Shown one piece after another: positions 22,609 through 34,360 of a stretch of DNA of 64,000 bases. The DNA is from Ziziphus jujuba (Eukaryota > Streptophyta > Magnoliopsida > Rosales > Rhamnaceae), in contig NC_083380.1 in the NCBI RefSeq assembly GCF_031755915.1, positions 34,298,501 through 34,362,500 on the forward strand, given 5' to 3'. Positions within the stretch are counted from its first letter, which is position 1. Each line of letters starts with the position of its first letter. The notes below the pieces were generated by a model, which worked only from the letters and a program-made list of their open reading frames with translations, ran no database searches and was not told the origin of the DNA. The translations under genes were made by a program, and so were the position numbers.

Positions 22609-23319
22609 AATGTATCATATCGAATAATTTCTTTATAAGACGAGGAAATAAGGATTCTTATGAAATAGATATTCTTGAAATTTAAAATCTATCAAATATA
22701 GTAATATTTAATCTTATGGAATAGTTATTTTACCCACATCTATTCTACATACCAAATATACTATGTCATTTTTACTCAATTATTAAAGAATTGAAACTTT
22801 AAAGTTTATAGTAAAGTATATTAAAATAGTTTTCCTGAAAAAATATAGGTATTTAGACTCTCAAAATAAACTTTAAATGTTTCCAAAATTTTCCCTACTC
22901 TTCTTATAGGTCATTTTTATTCAAACCTTCATAAAATTGTATCTTCAGAATGAGCCAAGAAAGATTTAGAACACCACAATTAGGTTATTTAACTTAACTC
23001 TAGAATTCTTTCGAATCTTGAGCATAATCTCTTTAAAAAGGCCTACCAAGAAAATTTATTTAAATAAAAGAAATTAAGGTTATTAGAAAAGAGGAAAATA
23101 AAAACAAAGGAAGAATAAACCCAACCTAGCCTCATCACCCCAAAGTGAGGAAAATCTAAATAAGGAATAAAGAGTAGTGAGATTAATTACAAAACCTAAA
23201 GAACATACCTCAGTACAGTAAAAAACATGCCACAGCCAAGTATATAAGCCGCATCAGTATCAAATTTCGATAGACGATTAACCACCTGATTACCTTGTAA
23301 AAGTCTTCTTCACTTTTCT
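22609..23319. other. AT-rich intergenic DNA, nothing recognised
   Basis: No supported exon, RNA gene or transposon end. It leads into the telomere-like tract. Confidence 0.4.
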
Positions 23320-24895
23320 TTTTGTTTTTTGGGTTTAGGGCTTGGGGTTTGGGGTTTGGGGTTTGGGGTTTAGAGTTTAAGGGTTTAAGGGTTTAGGGTT
23401 TAGGGCTTGGGGTTTAGGGTTTAGAATATAAACCCTAAATAAAATGTAAACCATAAATGGAACCTGAACCCTGAACCATAACCGCTAAACCCTTTTTAGA
23501 TCTAGACCCTAGAGTATGAACCCTAAATAAAAAGTAAACCGTAAATGAAACCTGAACCTTGAACCCTGATCCATAACCACTAAACCACGAAGGGTTTAGA
23601 ATCTAGACCCTAGAGTATGAACCCTAAATAAAAAGTAAACTGTAAATGGAACCTGAATCGTGAACTCTAATCCATAACCACTAAACCACTAAGGGTTTAC
23701 AATCTAGGCCCTAGAGTGTAAACCCTAAATAAAAAGTAAACTGTAAATGAAAGCTGAACCTTGAACCATAACCGCTAAACCCCTAAGAGTTTAGGATCTA
23801 GACCCTAGTGTATGAACCCTAAATAAAAAGTAAACCATAAATGAGACCTGAACCCTGAGCCTTGAACCACAACCACTAAATGCTAAGGGTTTACCATCTA
23901 AACCCTAGAGTATAAACCATTAAGTAGAATGTAAATCATAAATGAACCCTGAACCCCGAACCCTAAACCCTGAACCCCGAACCATAACCACTAACCCCTA
24001 AGGGTTTGGGGTTAGGGGTTAGCGGTTTGGGGTTTGCGGTTAGGGGTTAGGGGTTTGGGGTTTAGGGTTAAGGGTTTGGGGTTAGGGGTTTGGAGTTTTG
24101 GGTTTAGGGTTAGGGGTTTAGGATTAGGGGTTAAGGGTTAGAAGTTTGGGGTTTGGGGTGTGGGGTTAAGGGTTTAGGGCTTGGGGTTTGGGGTTTGACT
24201 TTAGGGGTTTGGGGTTTGGGCTTAGGGGTTGGGGTTTAAGGTATTGGGGTTAGGGGTCAGAAGTTTGGTGTTAGAGGATTGGGGTTATGGGTTTAGGGTT
24301 TAGGGTGTGGGGTTAAGGGTTTAGGGTTTGGCGTTAAGGGTTTGGGGTTTGGGGTTTAGGGTTTGGGGTTAGAGGTTTGGGGTTAGAGGTTGGGGTTTAA
24401 GGTATTGGGTTTGGGGTTTGGGGTTTGGGGTTTGGGTTTAGGTTTGGTGTTAAGGGTTTAGGGTTAAGGGTTTTGGGGCTAGGGGTTAGGGGTTAGGGTT
24501 GGGGGTTAGGGGCATGGGGTTTATGGTTTGGGGTTAGGGTTTAGGGTTTAGGGGTCAGGGGTCGTGGGTCAGGGTTCGGGGTTCAAGAGTCAAGGGTTTT
24601 GGGCTTTGGTTTAAGGGTTTGAGGTTTTGGGTTTTGTGTTAAGGGTTTGGGGTAAGGGGTTTAGGGTTAGGGGTTTGGGGTGTGGTGTTAGGGGTTTAGG
24701 GGTTAAGGGCTTGGGGTTTGCAGTTGGGGGTTTGGGGTTAGGGCCTCGACTTTGGGGTTTGGGGTTGAGGGTTTAAGGTTGGAGGTTAGGGGTTTGGGGG
24801 TTGAGGTTTGGGGTTGGGGGTTGGGGGTTGGGGGTTGGGTTTTGGGGGTTAGGGGTTTCAGGTTGGGTGTTTGGAGTTGGGGGTTTGGGGTTTGG
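23320..24895 (+). repeat. Degenerate telomere-like repeat tract (TTTAGGG/TTTGGGG variants)
   Basis: About 1.6 kb dominated by variants of the plant telomere unit. The plus strand is G-rich in 23320-23420 and 24000-24895 (GGTTTAGGG, GGGGTTTGGGG, GGGGTTAGGGG) and C-rich between (AACCCTAAAT, CCTGAACCCTGAACC), so strand sense switches twice. Units are irregular, so this is an old interstitial array, not a functional chromosome end; plant DNA continues on both sides. Runs of four G-tracts make G-quadruplexes likely. Proline/threonine/glutamine-rich open frames on the minus strand here are by-products of the repeat. Confidence 0.9.
23421..23995. repeat. ~100-bp minisatellite inside the telomere-like tract
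   Basis: The marker TCTAGACCCTAGAG (with variants) recurs at 23501, 23602, 23703, 23797 and 23897, a spacing of 94-101 bp. Each unit also holds AACCCTAAATAAAAAGTAAAC, a run of CCTGAACC words and AACCACTAAACC. A more divergent unit begins near 23421. About six units in all. Confidence 0.85.
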
Positions 24896-25121
24896 GGAAT
24901 TAGGTATGTGTACCTTTTGTAGTTCAACATCTTGTTTGTACCTTTTCTTCTATCTTCTGTGTTGGTTAGGAGCTTCAATTTGTAAATTATATGCTCCAGA
25001 ATCATCATTAGTACAAGGATTCAGATAGGATAGCACTTTGTGTGTAAGGCCCTTGGGTTCATAGTGGTATAGTTACAGTGTTGATTCAAATTCAAATTTA
25101 TGTCTATAATTCTTTATGCAG
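24896..25121. other. Presumed intron of the decayed gene at 25.1 kb
   Basis: T-rich DNA ending in TTCTTTATGCAG, a good splice acceptor immediately before the exon-like region. No coding similarity is visible. Confidence 0.35.
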
Positions 25122-26195
25122 GTGTCTGCCAACATGTCACGGTAGCAGAATGTTATATTAACTAAAAGTATAGTTGGTCCAATTTCTCTCAAACAGAACC
25201 AGCAATGCGAGGGTAATGGAAGAATAATCAGAAGCATACTTCTGAATATGGATGCACATCAAAGTCAGTCTTCCGCAGTTCGCTCTGATCAGCAAGTTCA
25301 GACTTCAAATCTGAAAAAGGGCAAATGGCATCCTCGGCCGTAACATGTACAATTGATTTTGAAGGATACAAATGGGGTACCAGACTATAAGATTGTTGGG
25401 AATGACTTGCATCGACTTTGTTGTGAGAAGCAGGATAAACATACAAGAAATCAGAATAGATCTCTTCATGGTGTCTGGACCCCACATCAACATTGTGGTG
25501 GATCTTTTGTGAATGATGAGCTATTATCCTCTTCTGCTTCTCAGCCTGCACTGTCATTGTTGTATCCAGAAGGTATGTCTAGAATTGCTAATAGATATTT
25601 GGCATGGGATTCTGAGTTCACTGTGATTACGCTAATATTTGAGATGATATATATTTCCATAACTTAAACAGCCACATGTAAAAATGAAGGAAACGCTTGT
25701 TTATCCTGTATATGATTTTTAGGAAGTCATGGAGATCTGAAAGTTGGCATATCAAATGTAAGTAGTAGTTATTCTTCTTTAGATAATGGTCTAGTATTTA
25801 TTTTTTGGAAACTCTTACCTGATGATGCTTCCAATATGGATGTGCATTTTGAAGTTGATACTTGATATGAGTGTATAATGCTTAATTCTTGTGATTTAAT
25901 TTGAATGCAGGCTCTTATAAACATAGGGGCCATTGTGGACCAACAAATAATGTCAAGGATGTGGACAACTCTTCTATTATAAATGAAAGGAAGCATTCAA
26001 AAAGAGGTGGTGCCGGTTATGGTTCCCATGAGGTGGTTGGACTTATCTGTTGGATCTAATTTGTTTCCCCATTTTATATCTTTTCTTTCCATTTTGTACT
26101 AATTCATTAAATATCTGTTTTCAATGAAATTGTAGAAATAAGTATGGGTTCAGAAGTCAAGTTCTAGTTCATCATGTTTTTGAATTGGTATGTAT
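25122..26195 (+). pseudogene. Unidentified plant gene fragment, at least four exon-like blocks, with nonsense codons
   Basis: After the acceptor at 25121 a single plus-strand frame runs to 25572 and has codon-like character, with only two stops (TAG right after NMSR, and TAA after KWHPRP). It includes GRIIRSILLNMDAHQSQ, SAVRSDQQVQTSNLKKGKW and DYKIVGNDLHRLCCEKQDK. It ends at a donor (GAAG|GTATGT). A 35-bp block 25723-25757 (SHGDLKVGISN) lies between TTTTTAG and GTAAGT. A third, 25911-26032 (HRGHCGPTNNVKDVDNSS, then KRGGAGYGSHE), follows TTGAATGCAG, and a fourth (NKYGFRSQV...) starts near 26145 after AATTGTAG. Phases do not fully agree between blocks 2 and 3, and with the stops this points to a decayed or truncated gene. 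I do not recognise the family. Confidence 0.5.
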
Positions 26196-28725
26196 TATAC
26201 TTCTGAACTTTTTGGCTCACTTTTATTGAATTGGCTTTGAAGATACATAAAGCAGAGGCAAAAGTCTAAACTTGTGATTTGTTTATGGCAAATGGTTTTA
26301 TGTAATGTTTGTAATTTTGAGTCCTGTTGAGGGGCTCACCGTGATAGTAATTGAAAATACAGAGGAGATAAAGTAGCTAAGGCATATAGAGAAAACAAAA
26401 AATCCTTGTATCTGTTTCATTCAAATGTAGTGAAGCTCTAGGGACTTCTAATCACTACCTTCAAATGGTTAGCATACTTTGAGGAACCAATCCATGACAC
26501 CTAAAACACTCCCCTAGGGGCACTTTAGTAGGTATAATTTAATATTATCACATTAAATTTATAAATAAGATACAAACTTATGGAAACAGTTATATATTAA
26601 AATTTGTAGACATCCATTTCCATATCTTTAAATATGAGATATCGGACACTGCCGCATCTACATTGACTTTACATACAAAAATTGGATAGTTTACATACAT
26701 TAAGGGAGGTGCTCGAGGATTACCAAGGAACTTGTACGAAATTCTATTTTGCAACTATCAAAATCAAATACTATGGAGTGTCATCCAGATGAATTTCTAA
26801 GAAACCTACCTGTATATTGAAAGATTGTAACATTTGTCTGTAGATCTTAAAATACAACATTATGCATTAATAAATTTAGAGCCACATATCGTTGTCCATG
26901 CATTCTTAGACATGGCCATCGATATAAGGTATGTAATTGCATAAATTTATTAAAAATTGCTATATTGAAAAGCAAGGAGAGAATTAGGGAATTAAGGAGA
27001 GAGGACATGCAAGAATATTAACAGTGGAACAACAAATAAGAACTAAGCACTTTAAATCCTGCATCCAAAGCCATAAAAGAAATGGCACTGCACTTAAAAT
27101 CCAAATGTAATCAATAAACAAAAAGATAAGCCACCAACACATTGGCATATGTAGTAGAATGCAAGTAAGTAGAGAGAACAACCCGTTTAAGCCTAACAAA
27201 ATGATTTCACAAACCAAAATGGAATCAACAGAAAAGATGGATTAAAAAAAAAAAAGGAAATAATTCTAAAGAAGAGAGGAGAAAATTGAAAAGAAAACTC
27301 CACGACCATTTTAGCCTCTCCTAGGGCCTTCTATTTCATATAGCTCAATTGTTAGGTACAAACCAAAATGGTCAGCAAAAAAGTAGCGGAAAGGCGATAT
27401 GGCAAATGGACAGAAAAGCATAAGCACTTTCAACAATGAATGGAGAGAAAAAGAAGGAAGAGGGAGAAGAGCAGGTAAATATCTTATGCAGTGTTCTAGC
27501 CAGGGAGGAGCACTGTGCACAGGCTTTTGAGAAGTGTGTGCAAATTAGTATTCTTTCAGAGTCGAGTCGCAGGAAAAGGAATAAGAGATGAGAGGATAGA
27601 GGGTGATGGAAAGAGGATTGCAGAGAGATGGAGAGACAGTTGAGAGTCGTAGAGCATCCCATACTACATGCAGTAAAAGTTCTAGCAAAGCTGTTAATGG
27701 AGCTTGAATAATTTCTATTTACTGGTATATTTTTGTAATGAAGATGATGATTGCTTGAGAGAAAAGTTAGAGGAGCGAAAAGAATGTGAGCTTAGCTTGT
27801 ATATTTCATTTCCTCAATGTAACAGTAAAACAAAAATATTTTGGCTTACATCATAAATGTAATGATTGCTAATTTGTTATAAAGCATAAATCTGTATTTT
27901 CACTCTCTCACACTTTCACGCACTCATACTTTCTTTCTTTTAGTTAGTTCTATTACACATGGCATGTGAGCCACTGTGAAATATACCTGTGAAGCCTCAT
28001 TTATCCACATTTGCATTAGTCTCCATGTTAGCATAGCAGGTTATATTCCAACAAAAGTTTCAGAAGCTATACCCTAAAGACGAATAAATACCCCAGAATC
28101 AGATTGAAGTAATCCCAAGGGCTTCTGATAAAAGCAAGCTTATATATTAAGAGAAGAACAAGGGGTTTGTAGCAGTAGAGGACTCTTTTAGCTACAAAAT
28201 TACTCAATCCATCCTTGACAAACCAGTTGTAGCATACAGATAACGAAGCATATAGTTGTATTTTCATGGTGCCTGAATTTTGGGTCACATCTCTTGTTTA
28301 TTATAGAGTATAGATATTGATAGAAAAATTGTTGTCTAATTGATCTATGATAATAGTTTATGATATTTTTGGTTGTCTAATTGATCCATGTTGATTGTTT
28401 GTGATTTGTGTGTTATGTTTTCAATATGCTTATCCATGCAATGAAGTAGCTGCCAGTATTCTTTAATCGTTTCTATAAATAAACTCCTGTGTGATTGATC
28501 ATAAATTGTGTTAGCTTGATATAGCATAGTTAGACCTACTTCCTACTTGCTTAAGTTTTTGTGATAGATAATATTTAACATGATGTCGGAGTTTTGGTGG
28601 ACGTGAGGTCTTGAGTTCGATTCTTGGTATTGCATTTGCATGTTCACATGTAAAACTTTAGTTTCGTATGGAAGGAGAGTGTTGATAACAAACTGTGTGT
28701 TAGCCTGATATATAGACATGGTTAG
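26196..28725. other. Intergenic or intronic DNA, nothing firmly recognised
   Basis: AT-rich with a purine-rich stretch at 27240-27650. A B-box-like GAGTTCGATTC lies near 28613-28623, which occurs in tRNA-derived SINEs but also in other plant repeats. No coding exon could be supported. Confidence 0.4.
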
Positions 28726-29859
28726 TGATGTGATTCCGCCCGAGCCCGCTCAACCGATAACTCGCTGGGGTGCTAACCTGACACAGATGAAGACTAGGCC
28801 AATCACAAGAGCTCAAATTAAGAGATTTAAGGACAACCTGGGAGTATTTATACAGGGGGTAATCAATCTCAACAGAGTTTGTCCATACTTGAAGATACAA
28901 AGCCTATTCTAAGCATCCAAGTGGTGGAAGCCAATACGGACTCGGGTAGCAGTTTTGGTGCAAATATGGACAACGAGCAGGATGAAATGGTTCCAACTCT
29001 TTATGGATTTAATACATATGTATAAGAGGATATGGAATCAAGTCAAGCCAGCTTCAAAGGCATTCAAAAAGGGGTTGTACGGACAGCTTCAAATTTGGCC
29101 TCTTTTTTACTGTATTTTGTGCTGGCTTTACTGTATTTTGCTGAGTTGGTTTTTTCTTCCTCTTCCAAGCATGGGTAATGTGTGGGACTTCATATTCAGC
29201 TTATTTGGCATCCTACAAAGCATATTGAAGCTGATTTGGAGCTCAATTTGGTCAAATATTGGTCAAAGTCAACTTAGTCAAAAAGCTAGTATTATAGTTT
29301 CCTAATTTGATTCTACTTTTTGTTTTAGAAAATTATCGTAACTTTTTAGTTTTTATTTATTTATTTTCTGGAAAAATAAGTTTAGAAAAGTTATTATTTT
29401 ATTATTTTCATTGTAAATTAATTAATTTCTAATTCAAAATAAAGGAATTAATTAATCCAAATTAGATTAGGAAAGGAGTGAGAATTTCGGCCACCATAGA
29501 ACTCTTCATTGTGTGGCCGGTTTTTCCTAGGGTTTTTAGGGTTTATTTTGTTTCTTTCAAAGCCTATTTAAAGGCTTATTTTTCAATAAGAATACAACTT
29601 TGATTTGATTAAGAAAATACTTGTGAGATTAATTATCTCTTTGTTCTTTGAGAACACCTAAAACACCATTAGAGAATTGGTTGTTTAGCTTGACTTGTCA
29701 ATAGGTTTTCCATCCCCTATTGTGGTATCTACCTTATACCAAGGTTTCTAACCACAGGTTGGTTAGGGTTTGAGGTCCATTCCATTAGAACTTGAACTTA
29801 ATTAAGATCCGGACTAATATAATACGGGTTTAGGAGCAAGTCGTCCTAGGTTCGTATCA
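28726..29859 (-). mobile_element. Solo LTR of the Gypsy-A family (TSD GTTAG)
   Basis: 1134 bp flanked by perfect GTTAG duplications (28721-28725 and 29860-29864). It matches the 1141-bp LTRs of the complete Gypsy-A (51421-59674). On the plus strand, as given here, it begins TGATGTGATTCCGCC and ends GGTTCGTATCA; I give the strand as minus to keep the same convention as the LTR units whose plus-strand reading starts TGATACGAACC, so relative to 51421-52561 this copy is inverted. It still encodes the family Pol C-terminal tail (ITRWGANLTQMKTRPITRAQ) near 28755-28820. A single LTR with an intact TSD indicates unequal recombination between two LTRs of a former full element. Confidence 0.93.
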
Positions 29860-30506
29860 GTTAGGCCCTTTTCATATCAACTTAAGCTTTTGAGATAGAT
29901 TGTAGCTTAACAGAGATCATATGTTCCTCAGTCCCTGTACTTTTTCATTGTTATTTATTGATTCACTTTATAGTAATTGCTCTTTCGCAGTTTGCTTTTC
30001 CTTATGCTCTAGATTACAAAGACCATCAACATGACATGCCCTTAGTTTTTTTGTGCATTGTTGTACCCTTTTCTATAGTCATAACCTGTGGCATACTGTT
30101 TCCAGAAGTTGCCAATTTCATTATGCTTCTTGTATCCACACTGAAAAATATATCATCCTACATGTGCTAAAGTTCTGATCGTCGATTTTATATATTTGTT
30201 TTTCCTTACTTTGCAGTGACGTGTATTTTCACTTGAATTGGAGCATGCAACCCGTGGCTGGATGCTGTCTATTTATGGTAGACAAAAACTGGGTACAGAC
30301 AAAGTTTAAGTGATGAAAGATATTCCGTATGACATTCCTTTTCGAAAAACCGATCTGGATTGATGTTGATGTTGGTGTAATTAGTATATTGTGAATGAAG
30401 GAATCACAAATTCACAGCTAAGGAAAAAGAACATATCAGCATCCATATCATATATAATACCAATGTGTCTTTGGGCTGTGCTCTTCAACTGGACTACACA
30501 TGGAGG
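29860..30506. other. Spacer between solo LTR and CACTA element
   Basis: Holds a 71-codon plus-strand frame (29958-30170) and a possible exon after TTACTTTGCAG (about 30216), but neither resembles a known protein. It may be remains of a host gene; I cannot support more. Confidence 0.3.
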
Positions 30507-31140
30507 CACTACGCGAAAATAGCGATTTAACGACACCAAGATTGCAACGTAATAAAAAAATGCACGATAAAATGTCATTTAATAAGACAATAAGCGACGC
30601 ACTTTCCACGGCGTTGCTAAAGACAAGAAAATTGAGATCTGGTGACATAAAATTAACGATGCCACGGAACAAAATGAATTAAAGGTCGCTAAAAACAAAA
30701 ATAAACGACGCTGATTTTCGACGTCGCTGAATATATGACTCAATAGCTTCAGCTTTGGTTGTTTTATGCATTGTTTTTTTATTTTATTAGTTATTTGATT
30801 GTGTTTTAATGATAGTTTAATTGATATTACAAGTTGCAATCCTAATAAATTACTTTTTTCCCTTTATTTTGAAGGAACAAGTGACTCATCAATAGCATAA
30901 AAAGTCGCCAGATATTTCAAGTCACTCATTTACTGAAAAAGAGTTTCCATATTCGTACTTTACATTGCCAATACTCATAAACATTTTTTGTTAATAGCGC
31001 CGCATTTAATCAAAACAGTGTCGCCTGTTACTTCTTTTCCTTTTGTCCATTAATTATTTTATATATTTAATTTATCTACAAATAAATACTGAAAATATTT
31101 CTTAATATGTGAAGGAATATTATTTTGTCTTAAATAATTT

Positions 31141-32115
31141 GTAAGTGTTTAAATTGTATTTTTGTTTTTTTAAAAAAAGGGAACAAATAAAAAAAAAAGG
31201 GGAACAAACGATACAATTCCCCCTGATTGCGTCACCTGTTGATTTTTATGATTATTTTTATTGTTGTTCTCTAATTATTTTGTTTTTCAAGTACAATTTA
31301 ATTTCTGTTTAAATTTGTAAGTCTTTAAATTGTATTTTTGTCTTTAAAAAAAGAGGAACAAATTAAAAAAAAAATGGAACAGGCGACGCAATTCCCCTTG
31401 ATTGTGTCGTTTGTTGCCTTTTATAATTATTGTTATTATTGCTCTTCAATTTTTTTTTTTGTTTCTCATGTACAATTTAATTTCTGTTTAAATTTGTAAG
31501 TCTTTAAATTGTATTTTTATTTTTTAGAAAAAGAGAAACAAATTAAAAAAAAAATGGAACAAGCGACGCAATTACCTTTGATTGCGTCGTCTGTTGCTTT
31601 TTATAATTATTTTTATTATTGCTCTCTAATTTTTTTATTTCTCAAGTACAATTTATTTTCTATGTAACTTTGTAAATCTTTAAATTGTATTTTTATTTTT
31701 TTAAAAAAAGAAACAAATTAAAAAAAATTGGAACAGGCGATGCAATTTCCATTGATTGCGTTGCCTATTGCCTTTTATGATTATTTTTATTGCTGTTCTC
31801 TAATTATTTTGTTTCTCAAGTACAGTTTATTTTCTATTTAAATTTACAAGTTTTTAAATTTTATTTTCTTTAAACAAAAGGGAGAACAAATTAAAAAAAA
31901 AAAAAATTGGAACAGGCGATGCAATTCCCCCTGACTGTGTCGCTTGTTGCCTGATATGATTATTTTTATTATTGTTCTCTAATTATTTTGTTTCTCAAGT
32001 ACAGTTTATTTTCTATTTAAATTTATAATTATTTAAATTGTATTTTATTTTAAAAAAATGGAAAACAAATTAAAAAAAAAAGGAACAGGCGATGGAATTC
32101 CCCTTGATTGCATCT
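31141..32115. repeat. ~177-bp tandem repeat, about six units, inside the CACTA element
   Basis: Unit starts (GTAAGTSTTTAAATTGTATTT and variants) fall at about 31141, 31317, 31496, 31672, 31846 and 32025, a spacing of 174-179 bp. Each unit carries a palindromic core of the type GGAACAGGCGACGCAATTCC followed by CTTGATTGCGTCGCCTGTTG, which repeats the terminal GCGACG motif in opposite orientations, then TCTCTAATTATTTTGTTTCTC. Related single cores recur at 33040-33080, 33205-33240 and 33560-33605. Confidence 0.88.
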
Positions 32116-33659
32116 CCTGTTTCCTCATATAATAATTTTATTATTTTAAAATTAATAATTTGATAAATAATTAATACATATTTAATACATAGGAAATAAA
32201 ATGTAATAAATGCAATTATTTTGAAAATTTTAATAGATATAAATATGAGGCAAAATTATTAAGCAATTCCTTTAATTTAGTTGTGTTTCTATGATAATTT
32301 ACTTATTGTATTTCTATGACATAATATATAAATTAATAATATATCAATTATTTTTCCTTATAAAAATAATTTTATAAATAAAAATTATTTTTAAGAGATT
32401 TCTTCTCAATAATTGTGTCATTAAAGACCTGAAAAATTATTTAAAAAGCTTTTTTTTTTTATGTTAAAAGGGTGACAAAAAATTATTTAAAAAACTTTTT
32501 TATGTTTAAAAACTAATAAGAGACTTTTTTTTAAAAATGCATCGCTTTTTATCTTATTTAGCGACTCTTTTTTAAAAACGCATCGCCTATTCCTACATTT
32601 AATGTTGAATCTGCAAATTATAATTTCAGAAAAGCGTCGCCTATTTCAGCCTTTAGCGATCTTTTTTTTTTTTTTTTTTCAACTTGAAAGTTACTTTTTA
32701 GTTTTGTCAAATTATGATTATTTGATAGATAAATTCATACAAAATAATTGATAGATAATAAAATTCAAATAAATATTGACGTAAGAATCTAATATTTCAA
32801 ATAAATGAAATATTAACCCATATAGTAGTTTTATTATTTGGAAATTAATAATATAATAAATAGTTGATACATATTTAATAGATAGCAAATAAAAATATTG
32901 TATTATGTGGAAAATTTTAATAAAGAGTTAATAAAAATATGAATCAAATATAATAAAATATGAATTAAATAAATTAATTATTTTCTTATTAAATTTCCAA
33001 GTATTTTAAATAGTATTTTTGTTATTTAAAAAAGAGAACAGGCGACGCAATATTTTACGAATGTGTTGTTTGTTCCTTTTTTTTTTTTGACTTTTATTCT
33101 TTAACTTTTTTTTTTATATTTTTATTCTTGAACTATTTTCAATGTTTATTTATAGATGAAAAATAAAAAAATAACCACAGAAAAAAAAAATTGAGAGAAA
33201 AAGCATCGCTTTTAATTGTAAATGCATCGTCCTGTTCTTTTAATTAAAAACAAATTTTATAATTGAAACTTTTAAAAGAAAATAAACTATACTTCAAAAG
33301 CAAATTAATAAGTATTAAAAAAAATATAAAAAGTATCTAACGACTCTTTTTCCTTTTTATGTGTCGACTATTTCATCAAATTAAGGAAGGAAAAATAAAA
33401 CTTAAAACAGAATTTTAAAGTAAATAAACTGTACTTGGAAAACAAAATAATTAAACTACCACTTTGGTAATTTTGTTTCACATATATAAGAAATATTTTC
33501 AGTATTTATTTTTAATTGAAGAATAAAAAACTAATTAAAAAAAAAATAATGACATTGATGGAACAAGCGACGCTTTAAGATGTAAATGCGTCACCTGTTC
33601 TCTTAATTTTAAAAAGGAAAAAAGAATCTTAGAAAAGATTTTAAAATTTTATGCGCCTG

Positions 33660-34360
33660 TTCTAAAAATTTTTGGCACGTTTTAAAATTTTTATGCGTGC
33701 CTTTGAATCCCTTTTCTTTTCTAAAACTACATCAAGTACACTACCAAATAGATGTTATATTTGGAAGCAATCTAAGAGAGACTTGAAGAGTGGGATATTT
33801 CGGGTTTCATTTTTCATTTGCCTACGTTGCGATCGGGAAGCTGGGTTTCTCTGTTTTGCCTTCGTGGTTAGCTGAGTTTCTTGTTTCTTGATCTCCATCG
33901 TTTAGATGAGTTTCTTTTTTCTCTGTGGTTGGCGGTGACATGTGAGTTTTGTTTTGTTTTGTTTTTTTTTTCCTTCATTTTAACCGTAGGTTAGATTCGT
34001 TGGGTTTTCTTAATCTTGCTTTTGTAGATATTTTGTTTATGATATTGCTTGACATTGTTGTGTTAAGTTCAACAAGTATTTTATGTTGAAGATCTTCGAG
34101 ATGGTCTGTTATTTCAACTCTACCACAATATCGTACTTCTATTGAAGAAGAATTGGTTGAAGAAGATGTTCTTGAGGATATTACGATGGCTCACAATCCA
34201 TTTGTCATACAGTTGCCAGGTATCGATGAAAATGATAATGAGGATGAATGTGAGAGTAACTATGTTCGTAATATGCCTCGCCAAATCTTAAGAACAATGT
34301 TAATATTCTTTAACTTTTTAATAATTAATATTAATTTATTTATTTTGCATAAGTGTTAAT
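33660..34360 (+). other. Possible residual exon(s) in the CACTA interior
   Basis: GC content rises at 33780-33960 compared with the flanking AT-rich DNA. A plus-strand frame around 34153-34359 (IEEELVEEDVLEDITMAHN, then QLPGIDENDNEDECESNYV) is acidic and lacks low-complexity bias. It could be a remnant of a CACTA-encoded or captured exon. I do not recognise it and give it low weight. Confidence 0.25.

Noticed and set aside
24703..25008. Proline/glutamine/threonine-rich minus-strand frame
   Set aside because: A direct product of reading degenerate telomere-like repeats; any frame through them looks repetitive.
28600..28640. tRNA-derived SINE (B-box-like GAGTTCGATTC)
   Set aside because: No clear A box at the right distance, no poly-A/T tail and no TSD seen.
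29958..30170. Hydrophobic 71-codon frame (FAFPYALDYKDHQHD...)
   Set aside because: No known family, no neighbouring exons that join in phase; left as unrecognised spacer.
31141..32115. CRISPR-like array
   Set aside because: Regular repeats, but units are contiguous ~177-bp tandem copies with no unique spacers, inside a plant CACTA transposon.
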